Counted from the stretch's first letter, positions 33,031 through 42,301 are shown. The stretch is 64,000 nucleotides of DNA from Theionarchaea archaeon (GCA_018992685.1 JACVGT010000003.1:124001-188000), one strand, 5' to 3'. Translations and numbers: made by a program. The notes: generated from the sequence alone by a model not told the origin.

Positions 33031-34935
33031 ATGATGCTCAAAAAGAGAGTCTGGATTGCCTTTCTTGTAGTGGTTCTCATTCTATCTTTGATTCCTGTCT
33101 ATGGAGACCCTGCTGAACCAAGAAACGACATTAGCACAGCAGATACCAGAGTCTTCGATCTCATAAATAAGCTTGACTGGGGCTACGGCAAGAATGGAGA
33201 ACATCGCCAGAGTCTGCTGATGGCTGGCCATCTCCTCTGGATGGCATATCAAGATGAAAACTGGGATGACAAGGACCCTCAGAAACCCAAGGGACCTCTG
33301 GAAAAGGCCTTCATTCTGGGCGCAATAGATGATGCCTTGGAAGCGTTGAACCGATTCTCAAAAGACAGTCAGGGAAAGCCGCGGCGTCTCGATGCTGATG
33401 ATGGTGTAAACACCGCGTTCCACCAGTGGGTGGCTGAAATCATTGAAAGGCTGGAAAGCGCCAAGAAAGAACTGGAAAAAAACTTCTATGGGACTCCTCA
33501 GCACCTGAAGGATGCTCTCAAGGGACTTGTGGACATCTGGTCAGGGAAATCAGAAGCTTCCAGCAGTGCAAAGAAGGCAGGCGAGGACGCGCAGGAAAAC
33601 CTCTGTCAGTGGGATGCAAACCCACAGCCCTCACCTGGAACTACTCCCACTCCTCCGTGGACACCGCCCAAAAAAGACGGAAAGCCGGTGCCAACTAGGG
33701 TAGGTGGAGATGAGGTACCGGTACCAAAACGCAGGCTGCACCTGGATCTTCAGAAACTTCTCATTGAGATCTTCAAGAAGAACGAGAGGAATATCAGGAA
33801 CCTCCCCAAGTGGCTCGAACGAAATCCGACTAACATGAAAGACCATGCTGGCACTGTAGCAGATGAAGCCCTCAAGCTGCTGAAGATTCTCAGGGCAATT
33901 GCCCGATTATTGGATGTCCCCTTGAAACCCATCGCATTGTACAAGAATGTTTACGTGTACACAGACCCTCAAGGAGGATGGGGTCGGTTTCCAGGAGGGA
34001 CGCCCGTGTCAACAGGATCGGCTGGCGCAGATATTGAGACAGTCATTGTGGATTCAAGAGGACCGGATTTATCTGTGTACTTTGCAATGAACGGGACTGT
34101 AGAGGAAAAAGACGGAAAGGAAATCAGTTTGCTCATTGATCGAGATTCTGATTCCAGTACTGGCTCTAGTGAAGCCATCTATGGCGGACTGGGGATAGAC
34201 ACATCCGTGGGATTGTACTGTTCAGCCTCCTCTCCTGCTCAGTGGAACCTGCAAGTGTGGGAGATAACAAACGGGGAATGGGTCATGATTGAGGAACTGG
34301 ATTCCTCTCTGTGGGACATATCAGACAATGTGGTGGAGTTCACTGTACCTGATTTTGAGGAAATGCTGGGAATCGAGACGCACTTTTTCAGCTGGATAGC
34401 AATGGCCTATGAGGACGGTAATGTAGATATGGGCCCGGATGAACCAGTTATATCCTTTTCTCAGGTGTTGCCTGAAGCTTTCAGCGTGCTGGCTCAGGGA
34501 GCAGACTATGATCTCAATCAGGATTTCGCCAGGTACTTCTCTGAGTATACTACAGATACTGATGCTGTATTCAAGGTTCACCTGGGAGGTTCTGCCATAC
34601 ACGAAGGGTTGTGGAGGAAGTACGGTGCCTTCTTCATGAAGGACGAGGGAGGACATTATTCCAGAATAGTCTACGAAGAGGAGGAGTACCAAGGTGCATG
34701 GGGAGAGGTAGACTACTGCATTCTGGTCTTTGAGGTGACCCGAGAGGGCATAGCAGTGAACGTTGCAGGTATTACCCGTTATGGAACGAGGGGTGGACTG
34801 CAGTGGTTAATGGAACACTGGGACGTTGTGACGCCATCTGAGGAGGCCCCGTTGGTGTTGATCTTGGAGTGGGCTGACGAAAACCACAATGGGTCAGTAG
34901 ATTCTGAGGAAACAGTGGAGATCAAAGTGATCTAA
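33031..34935 (+). CDS. Secreted protein with helical region and DOMON/CBM9-like module
   Basis: A 634-residue protein with an N-terminal signal (WIAFLVVVLILSLIPVYG). Residues about 45-200 are helical and Lys/Asp-rich (LEALNRFSKDSQGKPRRLD). A Pro/Thr linker (SPGTTPTPPWTPPKK) and a second helical stretch follow. Residues about 320-490 resemble a DOMON/CBM9-like beta domain (LSVYFAMNGTVEEKDGKEIS, ISLLIDRDSDSSTG). The last 150 residues are another beta-rich domain. No membrane anchor is seen at the C-terminus. A TATA at 33001-33008 lies about 26 bases upstream. No enzyme motif is recognised. Confidence 0.65.
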   Translation: MMLKKRVWIAFLVVVLILSLIPVYGDPAEPRNDISTADTRVFDLINKLDWGYGKNGEHRQSLLMAGHLLWMAYQDENWDDKDPQKPKGPLEKAFILGAIDDALEALNRFSKDSQGKPRRLDADDGVNTAFHQWVAEIIERLESAKKELEKNFYGTPQHLKDALKGLVDIWSGKSEASSSAKKAGEDAQENLCQWDANPQPSPGTTPTPPWTPPKKDGKPVPTRVGGDEVPVPKRRLHLDLQKLLIEIFKKNERNIRNLPKWLERNPTNMKDHAGTVADEALKLLKILRAIARLLDVPLKPIALYKNVYVYTDPQGGWGRFPGGTPVSTGSAGADIETVIVDSRGPDLSVYFAMNGTVEEKDGKEISLLIDRDSDSSTGSSEAIYGGLGIDTSVGLYCSASSPAQWNLQVWEITNGEWVMIEELDSSLWDISDNVVEFTVPDFEEMLGIETHFFSWIAMAYEDGNVDMGPDEPVISFSQVLPEAFSVLAQGADYDLNQDFARYFSEYTTDTDAVFKVHLGGSAIHEGLWRKYGAFFMKDEGGHYSRIVYEEEEYQGAWGEVDYCILVFEVTREGIAVNVAGITRYGTRGGLQWLMEHWDVVTPSEEAPLVLILEWADENHNGSVDSEETVEIKVI

Positions 34936-35076
34936 CCTGGCGATGTACAGTGGAATGGGAGGAGACCTGCACCACCAAAGGTGAACAGAAAGTATGGAGT
35001 GTTCTGTTTCATCCCCCCCTTGTGGAAATCCTTAAAACATACAGGCCACCAGGAGTTATCAAGAGATGAAGATCCA

Positions 35077-36054
35077 ATGCAATCTGTCATTGAAACTCAA
35101 TCCCTGACCAAAATCTTCAACCAGAAGACCATAGCAGTTAATGATCTCTATTTAACAGTTCCTGAGAACTCAATCTACGGATTTCTAGGGCCAAATGGGG
35201 CCGGAAAGACCACCACGATCAAGCTGATGCTGGGATTGATTCGTCCATCTGCGGGATCCGTCCGCATGTTTGGTGCCCCAGTGAGAATGGATTCTTCAGA
35301 TGTGAGACGGAGAATTGGCTATTTGCCCACACAGCCCGGGTTCCCTGATGCCATGACTCCCATAACCTATCTGGACTTCATTGGCAAAGTGTTCGGCATT
35401 CCCAGACAGGTTCGGATACCACGGATCACGGAATTGATTCGGAGCGTTGATCTGCTGCCTCTGTCTTCTTCAGAAATCAAGAGGTTCTCCACCGGTGAGA
35501 TTACTCGAATCGCAATGGCTGCATGCTTGATAAACGATCCAGAACTCCTCATACTGGATGAACCAACGCTGGGACTGGATCCTATAGGGCGGGCATCCAC
35601 GGTCAAACTCATCACAGAGCTGGGAAACAGGGAAGGAAAGACCGTCTTTGTTTCTTCTCACATTCTGGCTGACATCGAACGGTTCTGTACCCATGTTGGC
35701 ATCATAAACAGTGGCAAGCTCATATTCAACGGGACTGTTACTGAAGTGAAGAAACTCATCAGAACCAATACGGTGGAATTACAGGTTGAAGGCAAAACAG
35801 AGTCATTTCTTTCAGAATTGGAAGCGATTCCTCATATTACGAATGTACAATCACTCAGGCACGCCATAAGGATTAGCATTGATCCTCAGTACCACTCTGA
35901 GACACTGTTGGACATTTTCAAGATCTTGATTGAGAGGAACCTCGAGTTGGTCTCCCTCAATTTGGGATCCGAAACTCTTGAAGAAGCATTTCTGGATTTG
36001 CTGGAGGAGGAGAAGTCACATGGATTTTTACGAGCAATCTCAAGAAGGGCGTAG
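35077..36054 (+). CDS. ABC-2 exporter ATPase
   Basis: A 325-residue nucleotide-binding subunit. Walker A is GPNGAGKTTT, Walker B LLILDEPTLGLDP, the Q-loop region LPTQPGF and the H-loop FVSSHILAD. The signature motif reads FSTGEITR rather than LSGGQ, which is atypical but still keeps a Gly in place. The ATG at 35077 is used. The permease gene overlaps its 3' end. Substrate unknown; the neighbouring secreted protein at 33-34.9 kb might be cargo or unrelated. Confidence 0.85.
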   Translation: MQSVIETQSLTKIFNQKTIAVNDLYLTVPENSIYGFLGPNGAGKTTTIKLMLGLIRPSAGSVRMFGAPVRMDSSDVRRRIGYLPTQPGFPDAMTPITYLDFIGKVFGIPRQVRIPRITELIRSVDLLPLSSSEIKRFSTGEITRIAMAACLINDPELLILDEPTLGLDPIGRASTVKLITELGNREGKTVFVSSHILADIERFCTHVGIINSGKLIFNGTVTEVKKLIRTNTVELQVEGKTESFLSELEAIPHITNVQSLRHAIRISIDPQYHSETLLDIFKILIERNLELVSLNLGSETLEEAFLDLLEEEKSHGFLRAISRRA

Positions 36055-36778
36055 TATTCGACATCATCTGGAGCGAAATGTCTTTCTGGTCTTATTCAAT
36101 CATGAGATACGATCAGGATTCAGGAATCCTCTACAGAGGGGATGGATTGCTGCGATCCTCTTTCTTGGATCACTTCTTACTCTTGGTAGCAAGAACCTGG
36201 AGGCCATCAGTGCGCTACTGGTTCTGTTCATCTTTTTCGGGAGTATTGTCACACTTGTACTTTCCTCATTTTCTATATCAGGGGAGATAAATAGAATTGC
36301 AGACTCTCTGTTAAGCAAATCAGTGAAGCGCTGGGAATATGTACTCTCCAAGACGGTATCACAGGCTGTGATTGTAGCAGTGGTATACCTGCTGGGAGTC
36401 TTGCTGCAGGTAGGAATCCTGTGGAGACTTAATTTCCTCCCAGAACTCTTGGATTATGGGAACCTATTCTTCTTCATTATGCTTGTGGGACTTGTTCTGA
36501 TATTCTTTTCTTCTGCTGGCGTGATGTTTTCTTCCTTGTTTTCGAGAACAGTGCTCTCACTTCTTTCAGGGTTCATTGTGTGGTTTCTCCTCGTATTTCT
36601 CTTCCTGGCCACGGGGTGGAACTTCATGTACTCACCAGTGGAGATTTTTGAGCATTTTCTGCCCATCCTGGAGGGTTCGTGGGATGTTGAATTCTGGAAG
36701 ATAATCCTCTTCTATGCGGGTTCTTCGTGTGTGTTCTCCCTTGTTTCGTTATTGTGGTTCTACCAGAGGGATCTGTGA
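36020..36778 (+). CDS. ABC-2 type permease
   Basis: A 252-residue integral membrane protein with about six helices (LFLGSLLTLG..., AVVYLLGVLLQVGIL, FIVWFLLVFLFLATGW, FYAGSSCVFSLVSLLWF). The ATG at 36020 is preceded by GGAGGAGG and lies 35 bases inside the ATPase gene, so translation is coupled. It forms an exporter with the upstream ATPase. Confidence 0.8.
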   Translation: MDFYEQSQEGRSIRHHLERNVFLVLFNHEIRSGFRNPLQRGWIAAILFLGSLLTLGSKNLEAISALLVLFIFFGSIVTLVLSSFSISGEINRIADSLLSKSVKRWEYVLSKTVSQAVIVAVVYLLGVLLQVGILWRLNFLPELLDYGNLFFFIMLVGLVLIFFSSAGVMFSSLFSRTVLSLLSGFIVWFLLVFLFLATGWNFMYSPVEIFEHFLPILEGSWDVEFWKIILFYAGSSCVFSLVSLLWFYQRDL

Positions 36779-37062
36779 AACCGTGGATTCTGAACATTGT
36801 GGGTGATACACTGAGCATGAAGGATGCAGCTCCCCAGAAATTGACAGAGTGTGGTGATACACACAAGGAATGGTGAAGAGCAGCGATTGGCGGGCAGCCC
36901 CTCCCTCATCGGGTAGGAAGACGAGTGGGTCCCAGCCTGATCTTGAAAGAATTCCTCGGCTCTGCTCTGAAAGAAAAGTATGTTACGATTCAGAAGCAGC
37001 GAGCCTACTAGAAGAGAAAGCAGAAGATAAGTAGTTGTTCTCTGTTCATTTCAGGCTCAAAT

Positions 37063-37875
37063 TCATCCATGAGCCAGTTCTTTTGTGCCAACAAAGATTC
37101 CATATCCAAAATAGTCAAACACGTTCAATGGTATTTTCGTTGCCTCTATTGTCATCTCTTTGATTACTTTTCTGTAGACAGGGTCTGTGAAGAACAGCGA
37201 GACGAGTCTCCCCCATGGTTTGATTACGTCTTTGAGACTTACCATCTTGAGTTCATTGCTGAACTGGGAGAGATATGCAGTCTTGCGGGGACTCGCTACA
37301 ACGACATGTAGTCCGGCTCCTTCTAACAGTGTTTCCCAACCGTCAGGTGACTCTGGCTCAACTCCCATTATTCTGGAGAAGGACTTCACAAGACTATCAG
37401 GGGGTGGAGTTATCCAGGTAGTCTCATTGATCCCAACAAATCCTCCTGTTTTGACCACACGTCCATACTCACTCATTGCTCTTTCCTTGTCAGGGACAAA
37501 TGCGGTGACAGACTCACTCACAACAGCATCGAACTGATTATCTTCAAAAGGGAGATTCATAGCATCTGCCACCTGGACCTCAACCGCCTCTTCAACACCT
37601 TCCTCTTGTGCTCTTTCCCTCGAACGAATTACCATCTCTTCTCGAATATCCACTGCTGCAACGGTACAACCATAGGTCTTTGCCATGAAACATGCTGCAC
37701 TTCCTACGCCGCATCCAACGTCCAGCACATACGAATCTCTTCCAACATGGCATGATTCAGCCAGATCCTGCGTGGCTTCCAATCCACCCATGTGGTTTGT
37801 AATTCCCAGTAAGGATTGCAGCTCAAAATATGATTTCTTCAGATCTACCTGCTGGCTAAAACCCTTCGTTTTCAT
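37063..37875 (-). CDS. SAM-dependent class I methyltransferase
   Basis: A 270-residue methyltransferase. VLDVGCGVGSAACFMAK is the SAM-binding motif I, AAVDIREEM motif II, and VSESVTAFVPDKERAMSEY lies in the region of motifs III-IV. The C-terminal third is of a kind seen in small-molecule (sterol- or quinone-like) methyltransferases. GGTG sits at the ATG at 37875. A minus-strand ATTTAAATG TATA lies 25 bases upstream. Substrate unknown. Confidence 0.85.
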   Translation of the reverse strand: MKTKGFSQQVDLKKSYFELQSLLGITNHMGGLEATQDLAESCHVGRDSYVLDVGCGVGSAACFMAKTYGCTVAAVDIREEMVIRSRERAQEEGVEEAVEVQVADAMNLPFEDNQFDAVVSESVTAFVPDKERAMSEYGRVVKTGGFVGINETTWITPPPDSLVKSFSRIMGVEPESPDGWETLLEGAGLHVVVASPRKTAYLSQFSNELKMVSLKDVIKPWGRLVSLFFTDPVYRKVIKEMTIEATKIPLNVFDYFGYGIFVGTKELAHG

Positions 37876-37924
37876 CACCTTCTGTATGAGGTTTTAGCAT
37901 TTAAATCTTTGTTTGAAGAACACA

Positions 37925-37938
37925 TGAATATGTATTCA
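37925..37938. promoter_or_regulatory. Palindrome TGAATA-TG-TATTCA
   Basis: A perfect 6-bp inverted repeat with a 2-base centre, about 20 bases upstream of the leftward TATA box of the methyltransferase gene. This position fits an activator site. Confidence 0.4.
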
Positions 37939-37945
37939 CATATTT

Positions 37946-37965
37946 CTGACCTGACCTGACCTGAC
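37946..37965 (+). repeat. CTGAC tandem repeat, four units
   Basis: Four exact CTGAC units in a row, in the divergent promoter region. Confidence 0.8.
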
Positions 37966-38067
37966 TGTCTCCCGTTCTCTATGACTCTGGAACGTGCAGG
38001 AACGATGATGTTCACTTCCACGACGTGAAATGTAGCTCCATTCAAAGTCTCTTGGAACCGCATGTCA

Positions 38068-38091
38068 GGTTTGCACTATTTCGTGCAAACC
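38068..38091. promoter_or_regulatory. Palindrome GGTTTGCAC-N6-GTGCAAACC
   Basis: A perfect 9-bp inverted repeat with a 6-base spacer TATTTC. It is far from both start codons (about 190 and 200 bases), so an upstream regulator site or a small hairpin RNA is possible. Confidence 0.45.
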
Positions 38092-38267
38092 CAGCGTATT
38101 TATCTCTGTACATCATGCTTCTTGTGGAAAGTGAAATGCCTTTCGGCGCAGGGAACAAGGTCTTTCACCGCTTTTCCTCCTTTTCCTTTTTTTTGGGCTG
38201 TCTTCAATCTAGCCGGCATCTGCCTCTCCAGGTGAACCTTCTTATCAGACATCAAAACAGTTATATA

Positions 38268-38277
38268 TACACGTGTA
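38268..38277. promoter_or_regulatory. Palindromic operator overlapping the regulator promoter
   Basis: TACACGTGTA directly follows the TATA run TTATATATAC (38261-38270) and is 11 bases before the ATG at 38289. A protein bound here would block initiation, so autoregulation by the downstream HTH protein is likely. Confidence 0.5.
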
Positions 38278-38288
38278 AAGGGTGATAT

Positions 38289-38765
38289 ATGTTAAAGAAG
38301 AAAGGAGTCAAGATTACGGAGAGACAATACGAATTGGTGAAGATGTTTGAGAAACAGGGTTCAGTCCACAAAGTATGCACAGTTACCACCAGCCAGGCAG
38401 ATCTCTCCAAGAAACTGGGCATTACCAGGCAGGCATTACATACACATCTCAAGAGTCTGAAAGATGAAGGCCTCATCAGAACAGGGAGAGGATTCATCGA
38501 TCTCACAGAAAAAGCTCTGGAATTTCTGGAAACCAGAACAGGTGAAGCCTACATCGTCATCAGAACAGACCCTCAGAGAAGAAGAGAAGTTCTCAACAAT
38601 GTGTCCCAACTGGAATTTCACAAATTATGCAGGACCACGGGGGATGCAGATATCATTATTACAGTAGAAAGAAAGAATTTGGACAACGCTATAGAAGAAA
38701 TTCAGAAAATGGAAGGAATAAGAGAAGCTACCACCCATATCCTTTTGGAATGCAGATGGGAGTAA
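38289..38765 (+). CDS. Winged-helix regulator with RAM-like C-terminal domain
   Basis: A 158-residue DNA-binding protein. Residues about 10-75 form a winged HTH (ITERQYELVKMFE, SQADLSKKLGITRQALHTHL, LKDEGLIRTG). Residues about 85-158 resemble the Lrp/AsnC ligand-binding fold (AYIVIRTDPQRRREVLNNV, TTGDADIIITV). GGGTGAT precedes the ATG. The promoter contains a 10-bp palindrome that may be its own binding site. Confidence 0.75.
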   Translation: MLKKKGVKITERQYELVKMFEKQGSVHKVCTVTTSQADLSKKLGITRQALHTHLKSLKDEGLIRTGRGFIDLTEKALEFLETRTGEAYIVIRTDPQRRREVLNNVSQLEFHKLCRTTGDADIIITVERKNLDNAIEEIQKMEGIREATTHILLECRWE

Positions 38766-38795
38766 CTCACGGTGCCTTCAGACCTCTGCGTGTCG

Positions 38796-39389
38796 TCAGG
38801 ATTTCTTGAGCAATTCCCGTATTCTCTTTCCCATACTCTCACAGGTTTGAACGGCCAGAGGATCTTTCTTCACAAACCGCCATCCATCATCTTTCTGCAG
38901 GCTACCAGCTACAAAGAACCCTTCTGAGACGGGATCTTCACAGGTGCCAAATACCAGCATCCCGTGCCCGAGAGCAAAGTTTACGAGACTGGAAGCCACC
39001 ATTTCCTGACCACCATTTCTCAGTCCCGCGTGGGTAATAACTGCACAGTATTTGTTCTTGAGTCTTGTACTCTGCATTTTCATTGTTCTGGACCGGTCAA
39101 TGAAGGTCTTCATCACGGCGGGAACTTGTCCAAAGTAGGAGGGTGCACCCAATATGATGCAGTCCGCCTCAAGCAACGCATGTTCAATTCTGGTCATGTC
39201 ATCCTCTTTGGGGCATCTGCGTTCTCTCACACAGAGATCGCAACCATCACAGTTCTGTATCGTGTACTCTGATAGATAGATAATGTCAGTTTCAATGGAG
39301 GGGTCTTCCACTGCTGAGAGGACCTCCTCTACCAAGAAGGATGTATTCCCTTTCTTTCTGGGACTTCCCACGACACCAACTACTTTCAT
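38796..39389 (-). CDS. Iron-sulfur flavoprotein (flavodoxin-like)
   Basis: A 197-residue protein of the NADPH-dependent FMN reductase/Isf type. VVGSPRKKGNTSFLVEEVL is the FMN phosphate loop. The compact cysteine motif NCDGCDLCVRERRCP (C-x2-C-x2-C-x5-C) is the [4Fe-4S] site of archaeal iron-sulfur flavoproteins. ILGAPSYFGQVPAVMKTFIDR is the flavin-fold segment. It probably passes electrons from ferredoxin to oxidants such as O2 or peroxide, as in methanogen homologues. Confidence 0.85.
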   Translation of the reverse strand: MKVVGVVGSPRKKGNTSFLVEEVLSAVEDPSIETDIIYLSEYTIQNCDGCDLCVRERRCPKEDDMTRIEHALLEADCIILGAPSYFGQVPAVMKTFIDRSRTMKMQSTRLKNKYCAVITHAGLRNGGQEMVASSLVNFALGHGMLVFGTCEDPVSEGFFVAGSLQKDDGWRFVKKDPLAVQTCESMGKRIRELLKKS

Positions 39390-39549
39390 GCAGTATGTGT
39401 TCTTCTAATTCTTTTAAATGTGTCGTGTTGCACCTGCAACACTGATGAAAAGAGTCATCGGAGCCCGCCGGGCAGAACAACAAAACACTCTTGGAACCAG
39501 GGTCGGCACATATCTCTCGGGCTCCTATCTCATCTTATCTTTAGAAACA

Positions 39550-39557
39550 TTTATATG
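39550..39557 (+). promoter_or_regulatory. TATA box of the two-CW protein gene
   Basis: TTTATATG lies 26 bases before the ATG at 39580, with GGAGG about five bases before the ATG. Confidence 0.55.
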
Positions 39558-39579
39558 AGGAGACTGCATAGGAGGCCCA

Positions 39580-39828
39580 ATGAAAATGTGCTGGGAACTC
39601 AATGAGGGCTGCGTGTGCAAATGGATGCACCCCTCGGAAGCACCTTGTCCAGCGTTCAGGGATCGAAAAGGATGCTGGGAAATCGATTGGATTGGTATTA
39701 TTTCCAACCTGCCCCCCGATAAAAGAGAATACTGGAAGAAATTTATGAAGAAGTGTGCAGGCTGTCCCGTCTATCAAGAACACAAGGAAGAGAAGGACCA
39801 GACATTAGAGAAGGTTGAGTCATTATAG
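39580..39828 (+). CDS. Small two-CW cysteine-rich protein
   Basis: An 82-residue protein with paired Cys-Trp motifs (MKMCWELNEGCVCKW and KGCWEIDW), other cysteines (PCPAF, CAGCPVY) and a charged C-terminal helix. It fits the 'two-CW domain' family name. The eight cysteines could hold a metal or cluster. A GGAGG ribosome site and TATA support translation. Function unknown. Confidence 0.7.
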   Translation: MKMCWELNEGCVCKWMHPSEAPCPAFRDRKGCWEIDWIGIISNLPPDKREYWKKFMKKCAGCPVYQEHKEEKDQTLEKVESL

Positions 39829-40015
39829 CAGGCGATGCTGCGGCGAGCGGGGAGAGAATTTTGGAATCGTCTAAAATAGAGGTAGCGAATTCTTCATGAA
39901 AATCGAGGATTGAGTTTTTCATGACTTCCTGGTTTTCTGATCTGCCCACATGTATTAGAGGGACATTCTCATCTGCGACTCTTTCACGTTAATTCTCCGG
40001 CAGATCTCCTCAGAA

Positions 40016-41608
40016 CTACAACATCCCCTTCATGGCCAATTCCTGCCGCAGGTATTTGAACGGCAAACTTCCTGCCCGGAGCAGAACGTCATGAAATGCT
40101 TGTTCCGAATAGGCCTTTCCCAGGTGGTTCTTAACGTCTTCTCGCAGTTCCAAAAGCATGTGCTTACCCAGAAGGTAGCTCAGGGGATAACCTGGGGTCT
40201 GCGTGTATCGCTTGACTTCTGCTTTCGCTGTGCTCAGTGACATTCCTGTCTCTCTCCGTAAGAAGGTCAGGGCCTGATCAAAGGTCATTGTCCTGCAGTG
40301 AAGACTCACATCTATGACAATCCTCACAGCCCGAAAGATAATGTCAACCGTCTGGACGAATTGGATTCTTGGGTCCCCAAGCCCATGATATCGCATGATT
40401 TCTTCGCAGTAGTGGGCCCATCCTTCAATAAATTCAGGTGCAGTGCTGAGCTGTCGTACAAGAGAAGAATTCCGACTGGCCCAGACGGCCTGCAAATGGT
40501 GTCCAGGATAGGCCTCATGGACAGACGTATTCACGATGGAGGACTTATCATGTTCGGTGAGAAGGTGATCATCCACAGGAGTGACGAAGTAGATTCCCAT
40601 TTGATCATCTTCGAAGGGTGCGGGGGGGAAATAAGCCGCTGTGGGGACTATGTGTCGCAAAAAGACGGGAGTTTCTTCCACAACAAGGCGTTCTCCCCGG
40701 GGTAAGGAGGCTATCTGTTCACTGGTTACCAGGTCACGTACTTTCTCGATGGCTTCACCATACTGTCTGAATGCATCCTGGAAGGTGGAAGGATGGTCAT
40801 CTCGTATCTGAGTCCTCACCTGCTCAACTGACAGCTGGGGGTCGATCCTGGAAGCCAGTATCTTGAGGTGCTCTTTTTCTTTCAAGAGGTACTCCTCCCC
40901 GAGATGAAGGATTTCATCTGCAGCCATTCCCAGCTCTCTGACCTCGAGCAACCTTTCAAAGAGAGGCCTTCCGAGAGTGGGTTCTCCTTCACAGAGTAGT
41001 TCAGACAGCCATTCCACATAGGAAGATAGAGCCTCAGCTGTCCTCGCAGAAGCTTCATCCAGATCGTCGGTCTCCACACCCTTTTGTTTCGCAGTGGAAG
41101 AGATGACCTGAAAGAAGAGAGGAAGAACAGTACACGATTCAACAGCCATGTCCCGCCATAATGCAGCAGGTGCAGAAATTCGACTCTTGATCTCCCTAAT
41201 GAATAAGGGACACTGCTGTAACCGGGCAGTGATAGACTCCAGCCGAGTTTCAAAAGGCGCGAATTCCCGGGAAAACAAGGGCACGATAGCATAACCGATG
41301 ATTGATGCACAATCAGGATCCCTTTCCCACATGCGAATTTCCTGCTCCTGGAAGAGATATTCTCTGGTAATTGAAATCATCAGGTCATAGTCAATCTGTT
41401 TCTCCCGTGACAGGTCTTTTCTGTCTATCACCTGCATTCTCTCGAGGTGTTCCGAGACTCCTTCAATGAAGACGGAATGAGATTCTCTGGTTCCAGAAGG
41501 CATTTTCTTATCATACTGATGCAGTCCAAATCCAGTGGCAAGGTCAGGCCTGAATTCCATAAGAGAGTAGAAGGCGTCACGTACGGCGCTATCGAATTCA
41601 TCATCCAT
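40016..41608 (-). CDS. DUF885 family zinc-type carboxypeptidase-like protein
   Basis: A 530-residue DUF885 protein. HEAYPGHHLQAVW near residue 365 is the conserved His-Glu metal motif, with EGWAHYCEEIM about 25 residues after it. Family members are thought to be metallopeptidases; a role in peptide breakdown is inferred. A leftward TATA (ACTTTTATAG on minus, 41625-41634) precedes the ATG. It is a single gene. Confidence 0.82.
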   Translation of the reverse strand: MDDEFDSAVRDAFYSLMEFRPDLATGFGLHQYDKKMPSGTRESHSVFIEGVSEHLERMQVIDRKDLSREKQIDYDLMISITREYLFQEQEIRMWERDPDCASIIGYAIVPLFSREFAPFETRLESITARLQQCPLFIREIKSRISAPAALWRDMAVESCTVLPLFFQVISSTAKQKGVETDDLDEASARTAEALSSYVEWLSELLCEGEPTLGRPLFERLLEVRELGMAADEILHLGEEYLLKEKEHLKILASRIDPQLSVEQVRTQIRDDHPSTFQDAFRQYGEAIEKVRDLVTSEQIASLPRGERLVVEETPVFLRHIVPTAAYFPPAPFEDDQMGIYFVTPVDDHLLTEHDKSSIVNTSVHEAYPGHHLQAVWASRNSSLVRQLSTAPEFIEGWAHYCEEIMRYHGLGDPRIQFVQTVDIIFRAVRIVIDVSLHCRTMTFDQALTFLRRETGMSLSTAKAEVKRYTQTPGYPLSYLLGKHMLLELREDVKNHLGKAYSEQAFHDVLLRAGSLPFKYLRQELAMKGML

Positions 41609-41756
41609 AGCTTCCCTGTATTTGACACTATAAAAGTATTTACTTTGGGTTGTTCAGCATTAATTACTGCACAGATCTTGGCATCGTAATGCTTATAAGG
41701 AACAGAGGCGTAGAATGTCAGCAACGCGTTCTTTGTCTCGTAAAGGAGGAATTGTG

Positions 41757-42113
41757 ATGAAACATACCATATGTCACATTGAATGGTCTTCAACAGATCT
41801 TGAGAGAACAAAAAAGTTTCTTTCTGGGCTTTTCGAATGGGAATTCGAATATTGGGGAGAGAACTACTTGCTATTCAGCCCACCTGAGGGTGTGGGGGGA
41901 GGAATAGCACAAGTGGAGAACGTCAATCCGGGTGATTCTCCTCTGATTCATGTTGAAGTGGATGAGATCGAGCCATACCTAGAAAAAGCGAAGCAGCTGG
42001 GTGGGTGTGTGGCAGCCCCAAAGACAGAAATTCCTACGGTAGGGTGGTATGCAGTCCTCACCGACCCTGATGGGAATCTGGTAGGTCTCTTCCAAGGGAT
42101 AAAGGAAGAATAA
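41757..42113 (+). CDS. VOC/glyoxalase-fold protein
   Basis: A 118-residue vicinal-oxygen-chelate protein. MKHTICHIEWSSTDLERTKKF starts the first beta-alpha-beta module and TDPDGNLVGLFQ ends the second. The ATG at 41757 is preferred because AAAGGAGGA lies nine bases before it; an ATG at 41715 lacks this. A TATA (GCTTATAAGG, 41691-41700) is upstream. Family members bind metals and act on lyase or dioxygenase substrates, or simply bind ligands. Confidence 0.75.
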   Translation: MKHTICHIEWSSTDLERTKKFLSGLFEWEFEYWGENYLLFSPPEGVGGGIAQVENVNPGDSPLIHVEVDEIEPYLEKAKQLGGCVAAPKTEIPTVGWYAVLTDPDGNLVGLFQGIKEE

Positions 42114-42301
42114 TTCCCTTTTTCTATTTTTACGTCCACAAAATGAGGAAGCAGATTGTTATCTGTGGTGTTTCTCTCTCTGTTGCAGCATTGTGAATGG
42201 TTCTGAAGACTGGTGCTAACTATGGAATGGCGTTCTGACGTGAATGGGACTCCAGGTGTGTCATGAACAATGTTTAAAAAGGGTGGACCGCACTCTTTCC
42301 C

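Larger units (their letters stand above)
37876..38288. other. Divergent region rich in short repeats and palindromes
   Basis: Holds promoters of the methyltransferase (leftward) and the regulator gene (rightward), a CTGAC tandem run, and three palindromes described separately. No gene or RNA gene is supported. Confidence 0.45.

Noticed and set aside
36870-37034. 54-codon open frame on the plus strand
   Set aside because: No promoter, no ribosome site and no similarity I recognise. It is within an intergenic stretch.
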